A stretch of 5,033 nt of DNA from Promethearchaeota archaeon (GTDB taxonomy: Archaea > Asgardarchaeota > Lokiarchaeia > Sigyniarchaeales > SOKP01). The position numbers were made by a program, and so were the translations under genes. The notes beneath the pieces are model-generated. The model was not told the origin of the DNA. It saw nothing but the letters and a program-made list of their open reading frames with translations, and did not search any database. Every line of letters starts with the position of its first letter. Position 1 is the first letter of the stretch. Below are positions 1 to 5,033 of the stretch, one piece after another. Location of the stretch: the NCBI GenBank assembly GCA_019058135.1, contig JAHLWE010000106.1, forward strand, positions 1 to 5,033, read 5' to 3'.

Positions 1-10
1 GTCCAATACA

Positions 11-38
11 GTACTCATTTATCTTTAGAAATGAGTGC
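11..38. repeat. Inverted repeat, 10-bp stem with 8-base loop
   Basis: ACTCATTT at 13-20 is the exact reverse complement of AAATGAGT at 29-36. The stem extends outward by one G-T wobble (12 with 37) and one G-C pair (11 with 38), and the loop is ATCTTTAG. No T-run follows on the + strand, so it does not look like a standard intrinsic terminator in that direction. It could be an operator-like palindrome, or a transcript-end structure of a gene to the left. The pairing is seen directly; the role is unknown. Confidence 0.5.
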
Positions 39-131
39 AGTCTAGATGTTAAAATAGCGCAAATTTAAAAGATAATAAAGTATTAAAATAATACAATCAA
101 AATCTCTATTAAACTTTATAAAAAAATACAA

Positions 132-149
132 AACTTAAGTATTTAAGTT
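132..149. repeat. Small perfect inverted repeat, 7-bp arms
   Basis: AACTTAA at 132-138 pairs with TTAAGTT at 143-149 across a 4-base spacer (GTAT). In sequence this rich in A and T such a palindrome can arise by chance, and nothing else supports a role. Confidence 0.3.
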
Positions 150-263
150 AAATTGTATTATGTAATGTCTAAAAGTTAATTATTACTATATATTCTTTCT
201 TTTAACTTACGTTTTTATCCTCAATTAGATACAAAAAATTTATTATACTAAAATTGATTTGGA

Positions 264-371
264 ATGATCCGATTAAATCAAAAAATTTTCAAGAAAATTC
301 ATATCGATTTGATATCGGAATTTCTCGATGGGCAAAACATTTCTGAATATTATCTTATTTTAACTAAATAA
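264..371 (+). CDS. Possible 35-residue small ORF, unknown
   Basis: ATG at 264 opens a 35-codon frame ending in TAA at 369-371. The peptide begins MIRLNQKIFKKIHI and is mixed and charged rather than low complexity; its second half (ISEFLDGQNISEYY) looks like ordinary soluble protein. A weak TTGGA precedes the ATG, and a TATA-like TTATTATAC lies about 20 bases upstream. The patch is less AT-rich than its surroundings, which is what first suggests coding. Against it, the ORF is very short, matches no family I recognise, and overlaps an imperfect hairpin (293-324), so it may be a decayed gene or plain regulatory DNA. Confidence 0.2.
   Translation: MIRLNQKIFKKIHIDLISEFLDGQNISEYYLILTK
293..324. 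repeat. Imperfect inverted repeat with bulge
   Basis: The inner arms ATATC (301-305) and GATAT (311-315) pair around the 5-base centre GATTT. After a two-base bulge (316-317), the outer arms AAATTC (295-300) and GAATTT (318-323) pair, giving 11 base pairs in all. It lies about 150 bases before the transporter start. It could be a dyad binding site for a regulator or an RNA hairpin; the sequence does not decide between them. Confidence 0.4.
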
Positions 372-394
372 TCATCAAATTGAAACTAAATAAT
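362..394 (+). repeat. 11-base direct repeat with 22-base period
   Basis: AACTAAATAAT occurs exactly at 362-372 and again at 384-394. The start-to-start distance is 22 bases, close to two turns of the helix, so a protein bound to both copies would sit on the same face of the DNA. The pair lies about 80-110 bases upstream of the transporter ATG. Chance is a real alternative in such AT-rich sequence. Confidence 0.35.
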
Positions 395-441
395 ATTTTT
401 ACAATTACCAATCGAATAAAATTAATCTCTATAAAGCAATC

Positions 442-448
442 TTTATAA
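442..448 (+). promoter_or_regulatory. TATA-like promoter element before the transporter
   Basis: TTTATAA is centred about 27 bases upstream of the ATG at 472, and no Shine-Dalgarno sequence lies between them. In archaea a TATA box sits about 25 bases before the transcription start, so this spacing fits a leaderless transcript beginning at or near the ATG. A second candidate, CTATAAAG, lies at 429-436. The AT background makes TATA-like words common, so the call rests on spacing plus the missing RBS. Confidence 0.35.
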
Positions 449-471
449 CATTTTAAATTATAAATAATTTT

Positions 472-1764
472 ATGAAAAATAATTTAGAATTTGATTCTCT
501 AGACAAAACTTCAAAAAAGAAGAACAAGTTAAAAATTCGTAAATCTTGGATTATTGCTTTATGTCTTTTAGCTTTCGGTACAACTCTTTATTCAGAAATC
601 GAAGGGCAATGGTTTTCTTCTTTTGCACGTGTTATTGCAAATGTGAGTTATTTCGGTGTTTCTATTATGGTTGCATTAGCTGGAATATTTGGTACAATTT
701 TTTATTTAGCATGGGGAGCAATTTCTGATAATTTACGCACAAATCTTGGACGGCGGATTCCTATAATCTTGATTGGTATGGTATCAACGGCAGGGCTAAT
801 GATATTCTATATTTCAACAACCTATTTTTTATTATTATTAGTTATTGGAGGATTTTTTTTAGCAATTACTTCGAATATGTTCCATGTTACAAATAAATCT
901 TTAATTGGGGATTTAATTCTAAAAGAAAAAAGAGGTAGAATTAATTCTATATTGTTCATAGCTACAAATATGGGTTCCATGACAGTTTGGATACCTGCAA
1001 TAATCCTTTTACCTGAAGGGACGGAAACTTATACTAAAGAAATCCATTCCATCTTTATTGGAGGAGGAGCTTTATTATTGGTAATTGTAGGGATTCTTGT
1101 AACTCTATTAGTGAAAGAACCTAAGGTAAATACACCTCCAAGAAACTGGCTTCATGATCTTAGGAAATTACTAAATCGTAAAGAAATGATGCAACATAAG
1201 GATTTTTTACGCTTATTTATTGCAATGTTATTTCTAATAATGAGTCAAAATGCTTTTACTCCATTCTTATTGATATTACTCCAAGAAATTTCGCTAAGTC
1301 TTACAGAAATTTTAATATTTTTGCCAATTATTGGAACTGCTATAGGATTAGGGATATTTCTTTTAGGAAAATACGTTGATACAATAGGGAGAAAAAAAGT
1401 TGCCTTAATTAGTCTGATAATTTCTCCAATTGGTTGTTTTATTATAACATTTTTGGGATCCAATTACCAATTATTATTATTAGGCTTTGGGATAATGATG
1501 CCTTTTAATATTGGATTATGGTTAGCAACAGATGCATGGACATTAGATTTACTTCCTGAAGAATCACGAGGAAGATTTTTGGGAATAATAAACATAGGAG
1601 GTGCGATTGCAAAAGCACCAGGTGTCCTTATTGCAGGTTATTTAGCAGATACTTTTGGTATTTTATGGGTATTTTTTATAACGGGGGTTATTTTATGGAT
1701 TGGTATTCCATTTTTCTTAAGGGTGCCAGAAACAATCAAATTAAAAAATGATAAAATTGAGTAA
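472..1764 (+). CDS. MFS sugar transporter (GPH/SLC45-like)
   Basis: This encodes a 430-residue integral membrane transporter, the usual length for a 12-helix major facilitator protein. A basic, hydrophilic N-terminus (about 1-25) is followed by two halves of hydrophobic helices joined by a charged cytoplasmic loop at about 214-247. Loop 2-3 carries the family motif G82-A-I-S-D86-N-L-R89-T-N-L-G-R-R95-x-P, a form typical of sugar:cation symporters and SLC45-like carriers. The second half repeats it as G299-K-Y-V-D303-T-I-G-R307-K-K. Both halves also show an acidic/RGR element (D147 with R154-G-R156; D359 with R366-G-R368). The likely role is uptake of a sugar or glycoside, inferred from the GH4 gene that overlaps its 3' end by 17 bases. 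ATG 472 is chosen because it leaves a short cytoplasmic tail before helix 1 and has a TATA-like element at a suitable distance. The substrate cannot be read from the sequence. Confidence 0.88.
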   Translation: MKNNLEFDSLDKTSKKKNKLKIRKSWIIALCLLAFGTTLYSEIEGQWFSSFARVIANVSYFGVSIMVALAGIFGTIFYLAWGAISDNLRTNLGRRIPIILIGMVSTAGLMIFYISTTYFLLLLVIGGFFLAITSNMFHVTNKSLIGDLILKEKRGRINSILFIATNMGSMTVWIPAIILLPEGTETYTKEIHSIFIGGGALLLVIVGILVTLLVKEPKVNTPPRNWLHDLRKLLNRKEMMQHKDFLRLFIAMLFLIMSQNAFTPFLLILLQEISLSLTEILIFLPIIGTAIGLGIFLLGKYVDTIGRKKVALISLIISPIGCFIITFLGSNYQLLLLGFGIMMPFNIGLWLATDAWTLDLLPEESRGRFLGIINIGGAIAKAPGVLIAGYLADTFGILWVFFITGVILWIGIPFFLRVPETIKLKNDKIE

Positions 1765-3253
1765 AAGTAAGTATAAAATTGTTTACATTGGAGCAGGGTC
1801 GTATCGTTTTGCAATTCCATGCACAATGAACATACTAGATTTCGCTAATGATTTTAATCCTATTGAGTTATGGTTAGTAGATATTGATGATTATTCACTA
1901 TCATTGATGAGAGAAGTAGTTTGGCGTATGGTTCAACTCCATAAAAAAGAGATAGAGATTCATTCTACAGTTGATAGAAGAATAGCACTTCCTGCTGCAG
2001 ATTATGTTTTAATTTCTATATCTGTAGGGATCCAAAAATCTGAATGGATTGATATTCATATTCCATTGAAGTTTGGAATACCCCAAAACACAGGAGATAC
2101 AGTTGGCCCAGGAGGGATATTTCGAGGTATTAGAACAATACCTGTGATCGTTGAAATTTTAAAAGATATTGAAGAATTATGTCCTAATGCATTAGTATTA
2201 AATTATACTAACCCACAAGGCACTACAATGCTCAGTACTTATCAAACAGCACCGAATGTTCAATCAGTAGGCTTATGTCATGAGTTATTTTATTTAGAGT
2301 CAAAAAAATTTGGAAAAGTTTTGAAGTATTGTAAAATAAATACCTCAACTAAAAAGAAATTTCAAATTCTATATGGTGGTCTAAATCATTTTTCTTGGAT
2401 AACTAAATTTGAATATGGTGGAGAAGATCTATATCCAATATTGCGAGAAACGGCAAACTACATGTATAAATCAGGAAAGTTTGGTAGACCATTTAATTTT
2501 TATCTTCTAAAACAGACGGGATATCTAACATATGTAGAGGATAGGCATGTGGCTGAATTTTTACCACAATATTATAATTATTTTAATCATTGGGATAAAC
2601 CTTTTAATATTACTGATTTAAGAAGCGTGTATAGAGTTCAATTAGAAAGAAAATTAATGTACTCATTAATCAAAGCTCTAAGAACAAAAAGATTTAGTTG
2701 GATTATTAAATTATTTTTACGACCAACTGAAGGCATAGAAAAAGCACTATTAATGGCTAAAGATAAAGAGAGGAACATTTCAAGACATCATGTATGTAAT
2801 GTATTGAATAATGGTACAATCCCATCTTTACCAAATAATTGTGTAATTGAAATACCTTGTTATTTCAAAAATAAGGAGATTTATAAAGTAAAGATAGGCA
2901 ATCTAGCTAGTCCAATTAGGGAATGGGTTAGTCTTCAGGCGAGGAATCAGCAATTAGTGGTAGATGCTGCATTATCTGGTAATCCTGATGATTTAATTAA
3001 AGCATTACTAGTTGACCCTATGTGTGATTTTATAGAAGATGAAGAAAAAATAGAAGCTTTAATGATGAACATGTTATATTATCAGAAAGCCTGGTTGCCC
3101 AATTTTTCTGAATCAATCCCAGATTACAGCGATTTAAAAAAGATCAAATACTATATTGAAAAAGGTGAATTATGTAAAAGAAACATTGCAAGAAAAGAAA
3201 AATATCACCCAGATAAGAGTCTTAAAGTTAAATCGTGGCCTTATATCAATTAA
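1748..3253 (+). CDS. Glycoside hydrolase family 4 (alpha-glucosidase-like)
   Basis: This encodes a 501-residue cytoplasmic GH4 enzyme, somewhat longer than the common 430-480. GH4 enzymes use NAD+ and a divalent metal (usually Mn2+) to oxidise C3 of the sugar transiently, eliminate the aglycone and reduce the product again. Visible marks are the Rossmann loop G15-A-G-S18 after a beta strand, D45 ending strand 2, the GDTVGPGGIFRG block at 116-127, NYTNP at 152-156 with metal/substrate Asn155, C177-H178-E179-L180 with the metal-ligand cysteine, GLNHFSW at 211-217 with His214, and D265-R-H-x-x-E270-F. The C-terminal QLVVDAAL...ALLVDPM segment is also typical. As I recall the published subgroup signatures, Cys-His-Glu goes with alpha-glucosidases, while 6-phospho-glycosidases have Cys-Asn or Cys-Asp; CHEL is close to CHEV but not identical. 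The start has no SD and lies inside the end of the transporter gene, so translation is probably coupled. The last 45 or so residues are poorly conserved and abut an oxidoreductase remnant. Confidence 0.93.
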   Translation: MIKLSKSKYKIVYIGAGSYRFAIPCTMNILDFANDFNPIELWLVDIDDYSLSLMREVVWRMVQLHKKEIEIHSTVDRRIALPAADYVLISISVGIQKSEWIDIHIPLKFGIPQNTGDTVGPGGIFRGIRTIPVIVEILKDIEELCPNALVLNYTNPQGTTMLSTYQTAPNVQSVGLCHELFYLESKKFGKVLKYCKINTSTKKKFQILYGGLNHFSWITKFEYGGEDLYPILRETANYMYKSGKFGRPFNFYLLKQTGYLTYVEDRHVAEFLPQYYNYFNHWDKPFNITDLRSVYRVQLERKLMYSLIKALRTKRFSWIIKLFLRPTEGIEKALLMAKDKERNISRHHVCNVLNNGTIPSLPNNCVIEIPCYFKNKEIYKVKIGNLASPIREWVSLQARNQQLVVDAALSGNPDDLIKALLVDPMCDFIEDEEKIEALMMNMLYYQKAWLPNFSESIPDYSDLKKIKYYIEKGELCKRNIARKEKYHPDKSLKVKSWPYIN

Positions 3254-3479
3254 TAATTTCTATGACCATCTAACAGGGAAATCAATTCATTATAAAATAA
3301 AACTTACAAAAAATCCACATGAATGTGAGGATTTCCCTCTAATTAGAAGATTTCTAGCTGCAATTCGAGGAGAGGAAAAACCATTAACAACTGCCCGGGA
3401 GTCTCTTCAAAGTCATCTAATGTCTTTTGCAGCAGATCGATCCCTCAAAAAAGAGAAGATTATACATATAAAGAATTAA
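3240..3479 (+). pseudogene. Gfo/Idh/MocA oxidoreductase, C-terminal remnant
   Basis: The + frame ending with TAA at 3477-3479 encodes about 80 residues resembling the very end of Gfo/Idh/MocA sugar dehydrogenases: NNFYDHLTGK, then NPHECEDFPLIRRFLAAIRG, then EKPLTTARESLQSHLMSFAA and a closing DRSLKKEKIIHI. The pattern of F-x-x-A-I-R-x-G, P-L-T-x-x-x-x-S/G-L-x-S-H and A-A-x-x-S is what I know from that C-terminal domain. The N-terminal NAD(P)-binding fold and the catalytic EKP region are absent. The same frame runs back into the GH4 gene, but only TTG (3156, 3186) and GTG (3165) codons are available there, and the next ATG (3420) is near the end. I therefore read it as the tail of a gene whose front was deleted, with the breakpoint close to the GH4 stop. 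Its frame is +1 relative to GH4, so a single-base frameshift would fuse the two; that alternative is less likely. The left boundary is approximate. Confidence 0.68.
3460..3472 (+). promoter_or_regulatory. TATA-like element before the esterase gene
   Basis: TTATACATATAAA ends 17 bases before the ATG at 3490, with its centre about 24 bases upstream. No Shine-Dalgarno sequence is present between (the last bases are TTTGTTATT). It lies in the last codons of the oxidoreductase remnant. The spacing matches the element before the transporter and suggests a separate leaderless promoter for the esterase gene, although read-through from GH4 is equally possible. Confidence 0.3.
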
Positions 3480-3489
3480 ATTTGTTATT

Positions 3490-4560
3490 ATGTCTCCATT
3501 CAAAATATCTTCTAAAGTAAAAAAAAAAATAGGAAAAATTAATCGAAAAGACGACAACTTGAATTATTCTTTGCAACCTTTTGTTACAAAATGGTTAAGA
3601 GATCACCCCCCCAAATTGAGCTATAAATTAAAGCCACCAGAAATGAGTTTTGAAACATGGAAACAACAAGTTAAAAAATTAATCTTAAAAAAGATCCCAA
3701 CTTTAGAACCCCTGCCTTTTAATAAACAAAAGTTTAAAATGGTTGGTGAAACAACATCAAATGGAATAAAATTTATCCAATTTTCTTTAATGACAATTCC
3801 AGGATTAAGAGTACCTGGAATAATGTGTATTCCTGAAAATATTGAACATAAAGTACCTGCTTGTATTTGCATACATGGACATGGACAAAATATATATAAT
3901 ACTGTTGGAATGAAAAAATCTAAGAATAAAGAATATTTTGGATATGAATTAGCAAAGTTAGGATTAATAACTCTATCTTTTGATTGGATTGGAAGTGGGG
4001 TTCGAGAATCTTTTAAGAATAAATATTTATATTTCCTCCAAGATGAAGGGCAAAGATCTAATTGGCTTCGGTTCATAGGATTAGATATGTTAGGGCTCCG
4101 TATAACTGAAGTACAAACATTAATAAGTTTCTTAGAAAATCATGACGATGTGGATCCTAACCGATTAGGAATAATAGGGCATTCAGGAGGGGGGACTCTT
4201 TCTTTATTTGCTACAGTTTTTGATGATAGAATTAAAGTATGTGCTACTTCAGGATATTTAAGTACTTGGGATCATTCAATTCTTGCAATGTATCATTGTG
4301 GTTGTAATTATAGTGCAGATTTAAGAAAATATCTTGAATTATATGATGTGTATGCATCTCTAGCTCCCCTCCCTTTAGCGATTACGATAGGGGAAAAAGA
4401 TAAGATCTTCCCCTACAAAGGGACTAAAATCTCTATCCCGATAATCACTGAAGCTTATCAGGAAACTAATCATCCCGAAAATTTGTTAATTCATGTACAA
4501 GAAGAAGGTCATAGATTTAGTGGAGAAAAGATATATCCATTTATATTAAGCTATATATAA
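3490..4560 (+). CDS. Alpha/beta hydrolase, acetyl-xylan-esterase-like
   Basis: This encodes a 356-residue serine hydrolase of the dienelactone hydrolase/acetyl-xylan-esterase branch (similar in layout to Pfam Abhydrolase_7/AXE1). A basic N-terminal extension (about 1-75) precedes a beta-rich segment that ends in LRVPGIMCIPE. The oxyanion-hole motif H129-G-H-G132 follows a hydrophobic strand. The nucleophile elbow is G230-H-S232-G-G-G235, the acid is Asp304 in GEKDKIFP, and the base is His341 in EEGHRFSGE. H269-C-G-C-N-Y274 matches a conserved block before the acid strand in this branch. All triad residues are present, so it should be active. There is no signal peptide or membrane segment, so it acts in the cytoplasm, presumably on an acylated sugar or lactone arising from the GH4 pathway. 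ATG 3490 is the first codon after an in-frame break; codons 10-14 contain an A11 run. It lies 236 bases after the GH4 stop. The exact substrate is unknown. Confidence 0.87.
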   Translation: MSPFKISSKVKKKIGKINRKDDNLNYSLQPFVTKWLRDHPPKLSYKLKPPEMSFETWKQQVKKLILKKIPTLEPLPFNKQKFKMVGETTSNGIKFIQFSLMTIPGLRVPGIMCIPENIEHKVPACICIHGHGQNIYNTVGMKKSKNKEYFGYELAKLGLITLSFDWIGSGVRESFKNKYLYFLQDEGQRSNWLRFIGLDMLGLRITEVQTLISFLENHDDVDPNRLGIIGHSGGGTLSLFATVFDDRIKVCATSGYLSTWDHSILAMYHCGCNYSADLRKYLELYDVYASLAPLPLAITIGEKDKIFPYKGTKISIPIITEAYQETNHPENLLIHVQEEGHRFSGEKIYPFILSYI

Positions 4561-4561
4561 A

Positions 4562-4573
4562 TTTTTATTTTTT
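4562..4573 (+). terminator. T-rich run, possible archaeal-type terminator
   Basis: TTTTTATTTTTT starts two bases after the esterase stop codon. Archaeal RNA polymerases often stop at oligo-T runs without a hairpin, and no strong GC hairpin precedes this one. The position at the end of the co-oriented cluster fits. Frequent T-runs in this AT-rich DNA keep confidence low. Confidence 0.35.
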
Positions 4574-4640
4574 AGCAAATGGTAAACTTGTATTTATCTA
4601 CAAATTTATATGAATCATAACTTCCTTTATAATTCCGAAG

Positions 4641-4715
4641 ATGATTGAAAAGGAAAAATCAATGACCCTAAAAGCATTAGTATCGGTTTTGATGATGTTG
4701 AGTTTCTACTTTTAG
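4641..4715 (+). CDS. Doubtful hydrophobic mini-ORF, 24 or 17 residues
   Basis: A frame from ATG 4641 (24 codons) contains a second ATG at 4662 (17 codons) and ends with TAG at 4713-4715. The inner start is preceded by AAAAGGA at 4648-4654, about seven bases upstream, and its product MTLKALVSVLMMLSFYF would be a short hydrophobic, membrane-seeking peptide. The RBS-like spacing is the only positive evidence. Such a short frame is likely to arise by chance, so this is listed as a possibility only. Confidence 0.12.
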   Translation: MIEKEKSMTLKALVSVLMMLSFYF

Positions 4716-4969
4716 AAATCGTTTTCATTTTAATTAAAAAATAAATTTTATGGATTTAGTGTTTGTTTATTGCTATTCCACTACTTAACTTAAATCATGA
4801 AATTTCCTATTGAATGGTAAATTCAGAGTCTGATTTTCACTAAAATTTCTTTGAAAAGACGAAGTCGCGTAATTATTTGGCACCCTAGAAGAATTAAGAG
4901 TTTTAAATCTAAAAGAATGATCACATTTATATTATTAAATGACAAAGTATTCTACTGTAATTTAAAAAA

Positions 4970-4975
4970 AAGGAG
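4970..4975 (+). promoter_or_regulatory. Ribosome binding site for the right-edge gene
   Basis: AAGGAG lies 11 bases before the ATG at 4987, inside an A-rich leader. It is the only clear Shine-Dalgarno match at a large-gene start in this window, and it fixes the start of the partial gene. The transporter, GH4 and esterase starts lack such a motif. Confidence 0.6.
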
Positions 4976-4986
4976 ATAATAAAAAT

Positions 4987-5033
4987 ATGATTTTGCAATT
5001 TGACACAGCTTGGGCAATCCCTTGGTATACGAC
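4987..5033 (+). CDS. Start of an unidentified gene, cut by window edge
   Basis: The frame opens with ATG at 4987 behind an AAGGAG and runs to the window end without a stop. Only 15 full codons and the start of a sixteenth are visible, giving MILQFDTAWAIPWYT. The aromatic, tryptophan-rich sequence could belong to a membrane or soluble protein, and I do not recognise it. Its separate leader and SD suggest a transcription and translation unit distinct from the sugar cluster. The frame is too short to assign a function. Confidence 0.5.
   Translation, partial: MILQFDTAWAIPWYT

Larger units (their letters stand above)
1..471. other. Upstream intergenic region with repeats and promoter
   Basis: This 471-base stretch has no ORF longer than 35 codons that I would trust, and no tRNA or rRNA fold that I can recognise. 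It is extremely AT-rich, except for a patch at about 260-345 that is richer in G and C and contains both a 35-codon ORF and an imperfect hairpin. Other structure, listed separately, is a hairpin near the left edge, a small palindrome at 132-149, an 11-base direct repeat with a 22-base period, and a TATA-like element just before the transporter. It most likely holds the control region of the sugar cluster; the gene to the left lies outside the window. Confidence 0.6.
4561..4986. other. Intergenic region downstream of the esterase
   Basis: This stretch of about 425 bases contains no convincing gene. It begins with a T-rich run right after the esterase stop, holds a short hydrophobic ORF preceded by AAAAGGA, and ends in a ribosome binding site for the next gene. 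One minus-strand frame stays open for about 48 codons (4785-4931), but it has no start codon and no recognisable protein character. I see no tRNA, direct repeats or insertion-sequence ends here. Confidence 0.6.

Noticed and set aside
1..471. CRISPR array or tRNA gene in the upstream region
   Set aside because: The repeats are too few and too short for a CRISPR array, and no cloverleaf arms or TTCRA-type T-loop were found.
546..728. 60-codon + frame inside the transporter gene
   Set aside because: It overlaps the well-supported MFS frame completely and gives a cysteine- and phenylalanine-rich product with no family character.
1245..1463. Minus-strand 72-codon frame
   Set aside because: It is antisense to the transporter's second half and is a mirror of its hydrophobic codons.
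1638..1826. Minus-strand 62-codon frame across the transporter/GH4 junction
   Set aside because: It is antisense to two real genes and has no recognisable protein features or RBS.
3240..3479. Independent small protein with a TTG start at 3156
   Set aside because: The start would lie deep inside GH4 with no RBS, and the product is just the tail of a known family, so a gene remnant is simpler.
3606..3612. C7 run in the esterase gene as a frameshift site
   Set aside because: The reading frame and protein similarity continue smoothly on both sides, so nothing indicates an indel; it is only unusual in such AT-rich DNA.
3621..4076. Minus-strand 151-codon frame
   Set aside because: It is long but fully antisense to the alpha/beta hydrolase, whose motifs are complete; the antisense product matches no family that I know.
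4799..4849. GAAATTT / AAATTTC inverted pair
   Set aside because: The arms are seven bases of A/T-dominated sequence separated by 37 bases and are expected by chance here.
4785..4931. Minus-strand open frame of about 48 codons
   Set aside because: It has no start codon, is Ser/Asn/Phe-rich, and is of a length that can occur by chance between genes.

Overview
This is a very AT-rich window (roughly 30% GC by eye) carrying a small, same-strand sugar-use cluster. The coding genes are ordinary, full-length and in frame. The start sites of the first three large genes show no convincing Shine-Dalgarno sequence. Two of them instead have a TATA-like element about 25 bases upstream of the ATG, the spacing expected for leaderless archaeal transcripts, and the apparent end signals are T-rich runs rather than GC hairpins. 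Together with the AGA-rich arginine codons, this makes an uncultured low-GC archaeon (for example an Asgard or Lokiarchaeal-type lineage) my best guess. It is an inference: no marker gene is present and a low-GC bacterium is not excluded.

Layout. Bases 1-471 are non-coding or nearly so and hold several inverted and direct repeats, one possible 35-residue ORF and a promoter-like TATA element. Bases 472-1764 encode a 12-helix-type major facilitator sugar transporter. Bases 1748-3253, overlapping it by 17 bases, encode a complete glycoside hydrolase of family GH4, the NAD+/metal-dependent redox glycosidases. Bases of about 3240-3479 hold only the C-terminal tail of a Gfo/Idh/MocA sugar oxidoreductase, with no Rossmann domain and no good start, so it is read as a gene remnant. 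Bases 3490-4560 encode an alpha/beta hydrolase of the acetyl-xylan-esterase/dienelactone-hydrolase type with a complete catalytic triad. Bases 4561-4986 are intergenic with a T-rich run and one doubtful mini-ORF. At 4987 a new gene with a clear ribosome binding site begins and runs off the window.

How the genes fit together (inference). The transporter would import a sugar or glycoside, GH4 would cleave it in the cytoplasm by transient oxidation at C3, and the esterase, which has no signal peptide, would remove acyl groups or open an ester or lactone on the same substrate or its product. The lost Gfo/Idh gene suggests that the locus once also had a sugar dehydrogenase. The GH4 active-site tetrapeptide begins Cys-His-Glu and no phosphotransferase gene is present, which points to a non-phosphorylated alpha-glycoside.

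I do not see a clearly new system. The points most worth a second look are the precise junction between GH4 and the oxidoreductase tail, the structured upstream region, and the contrast between SD-less and SD-led starts.
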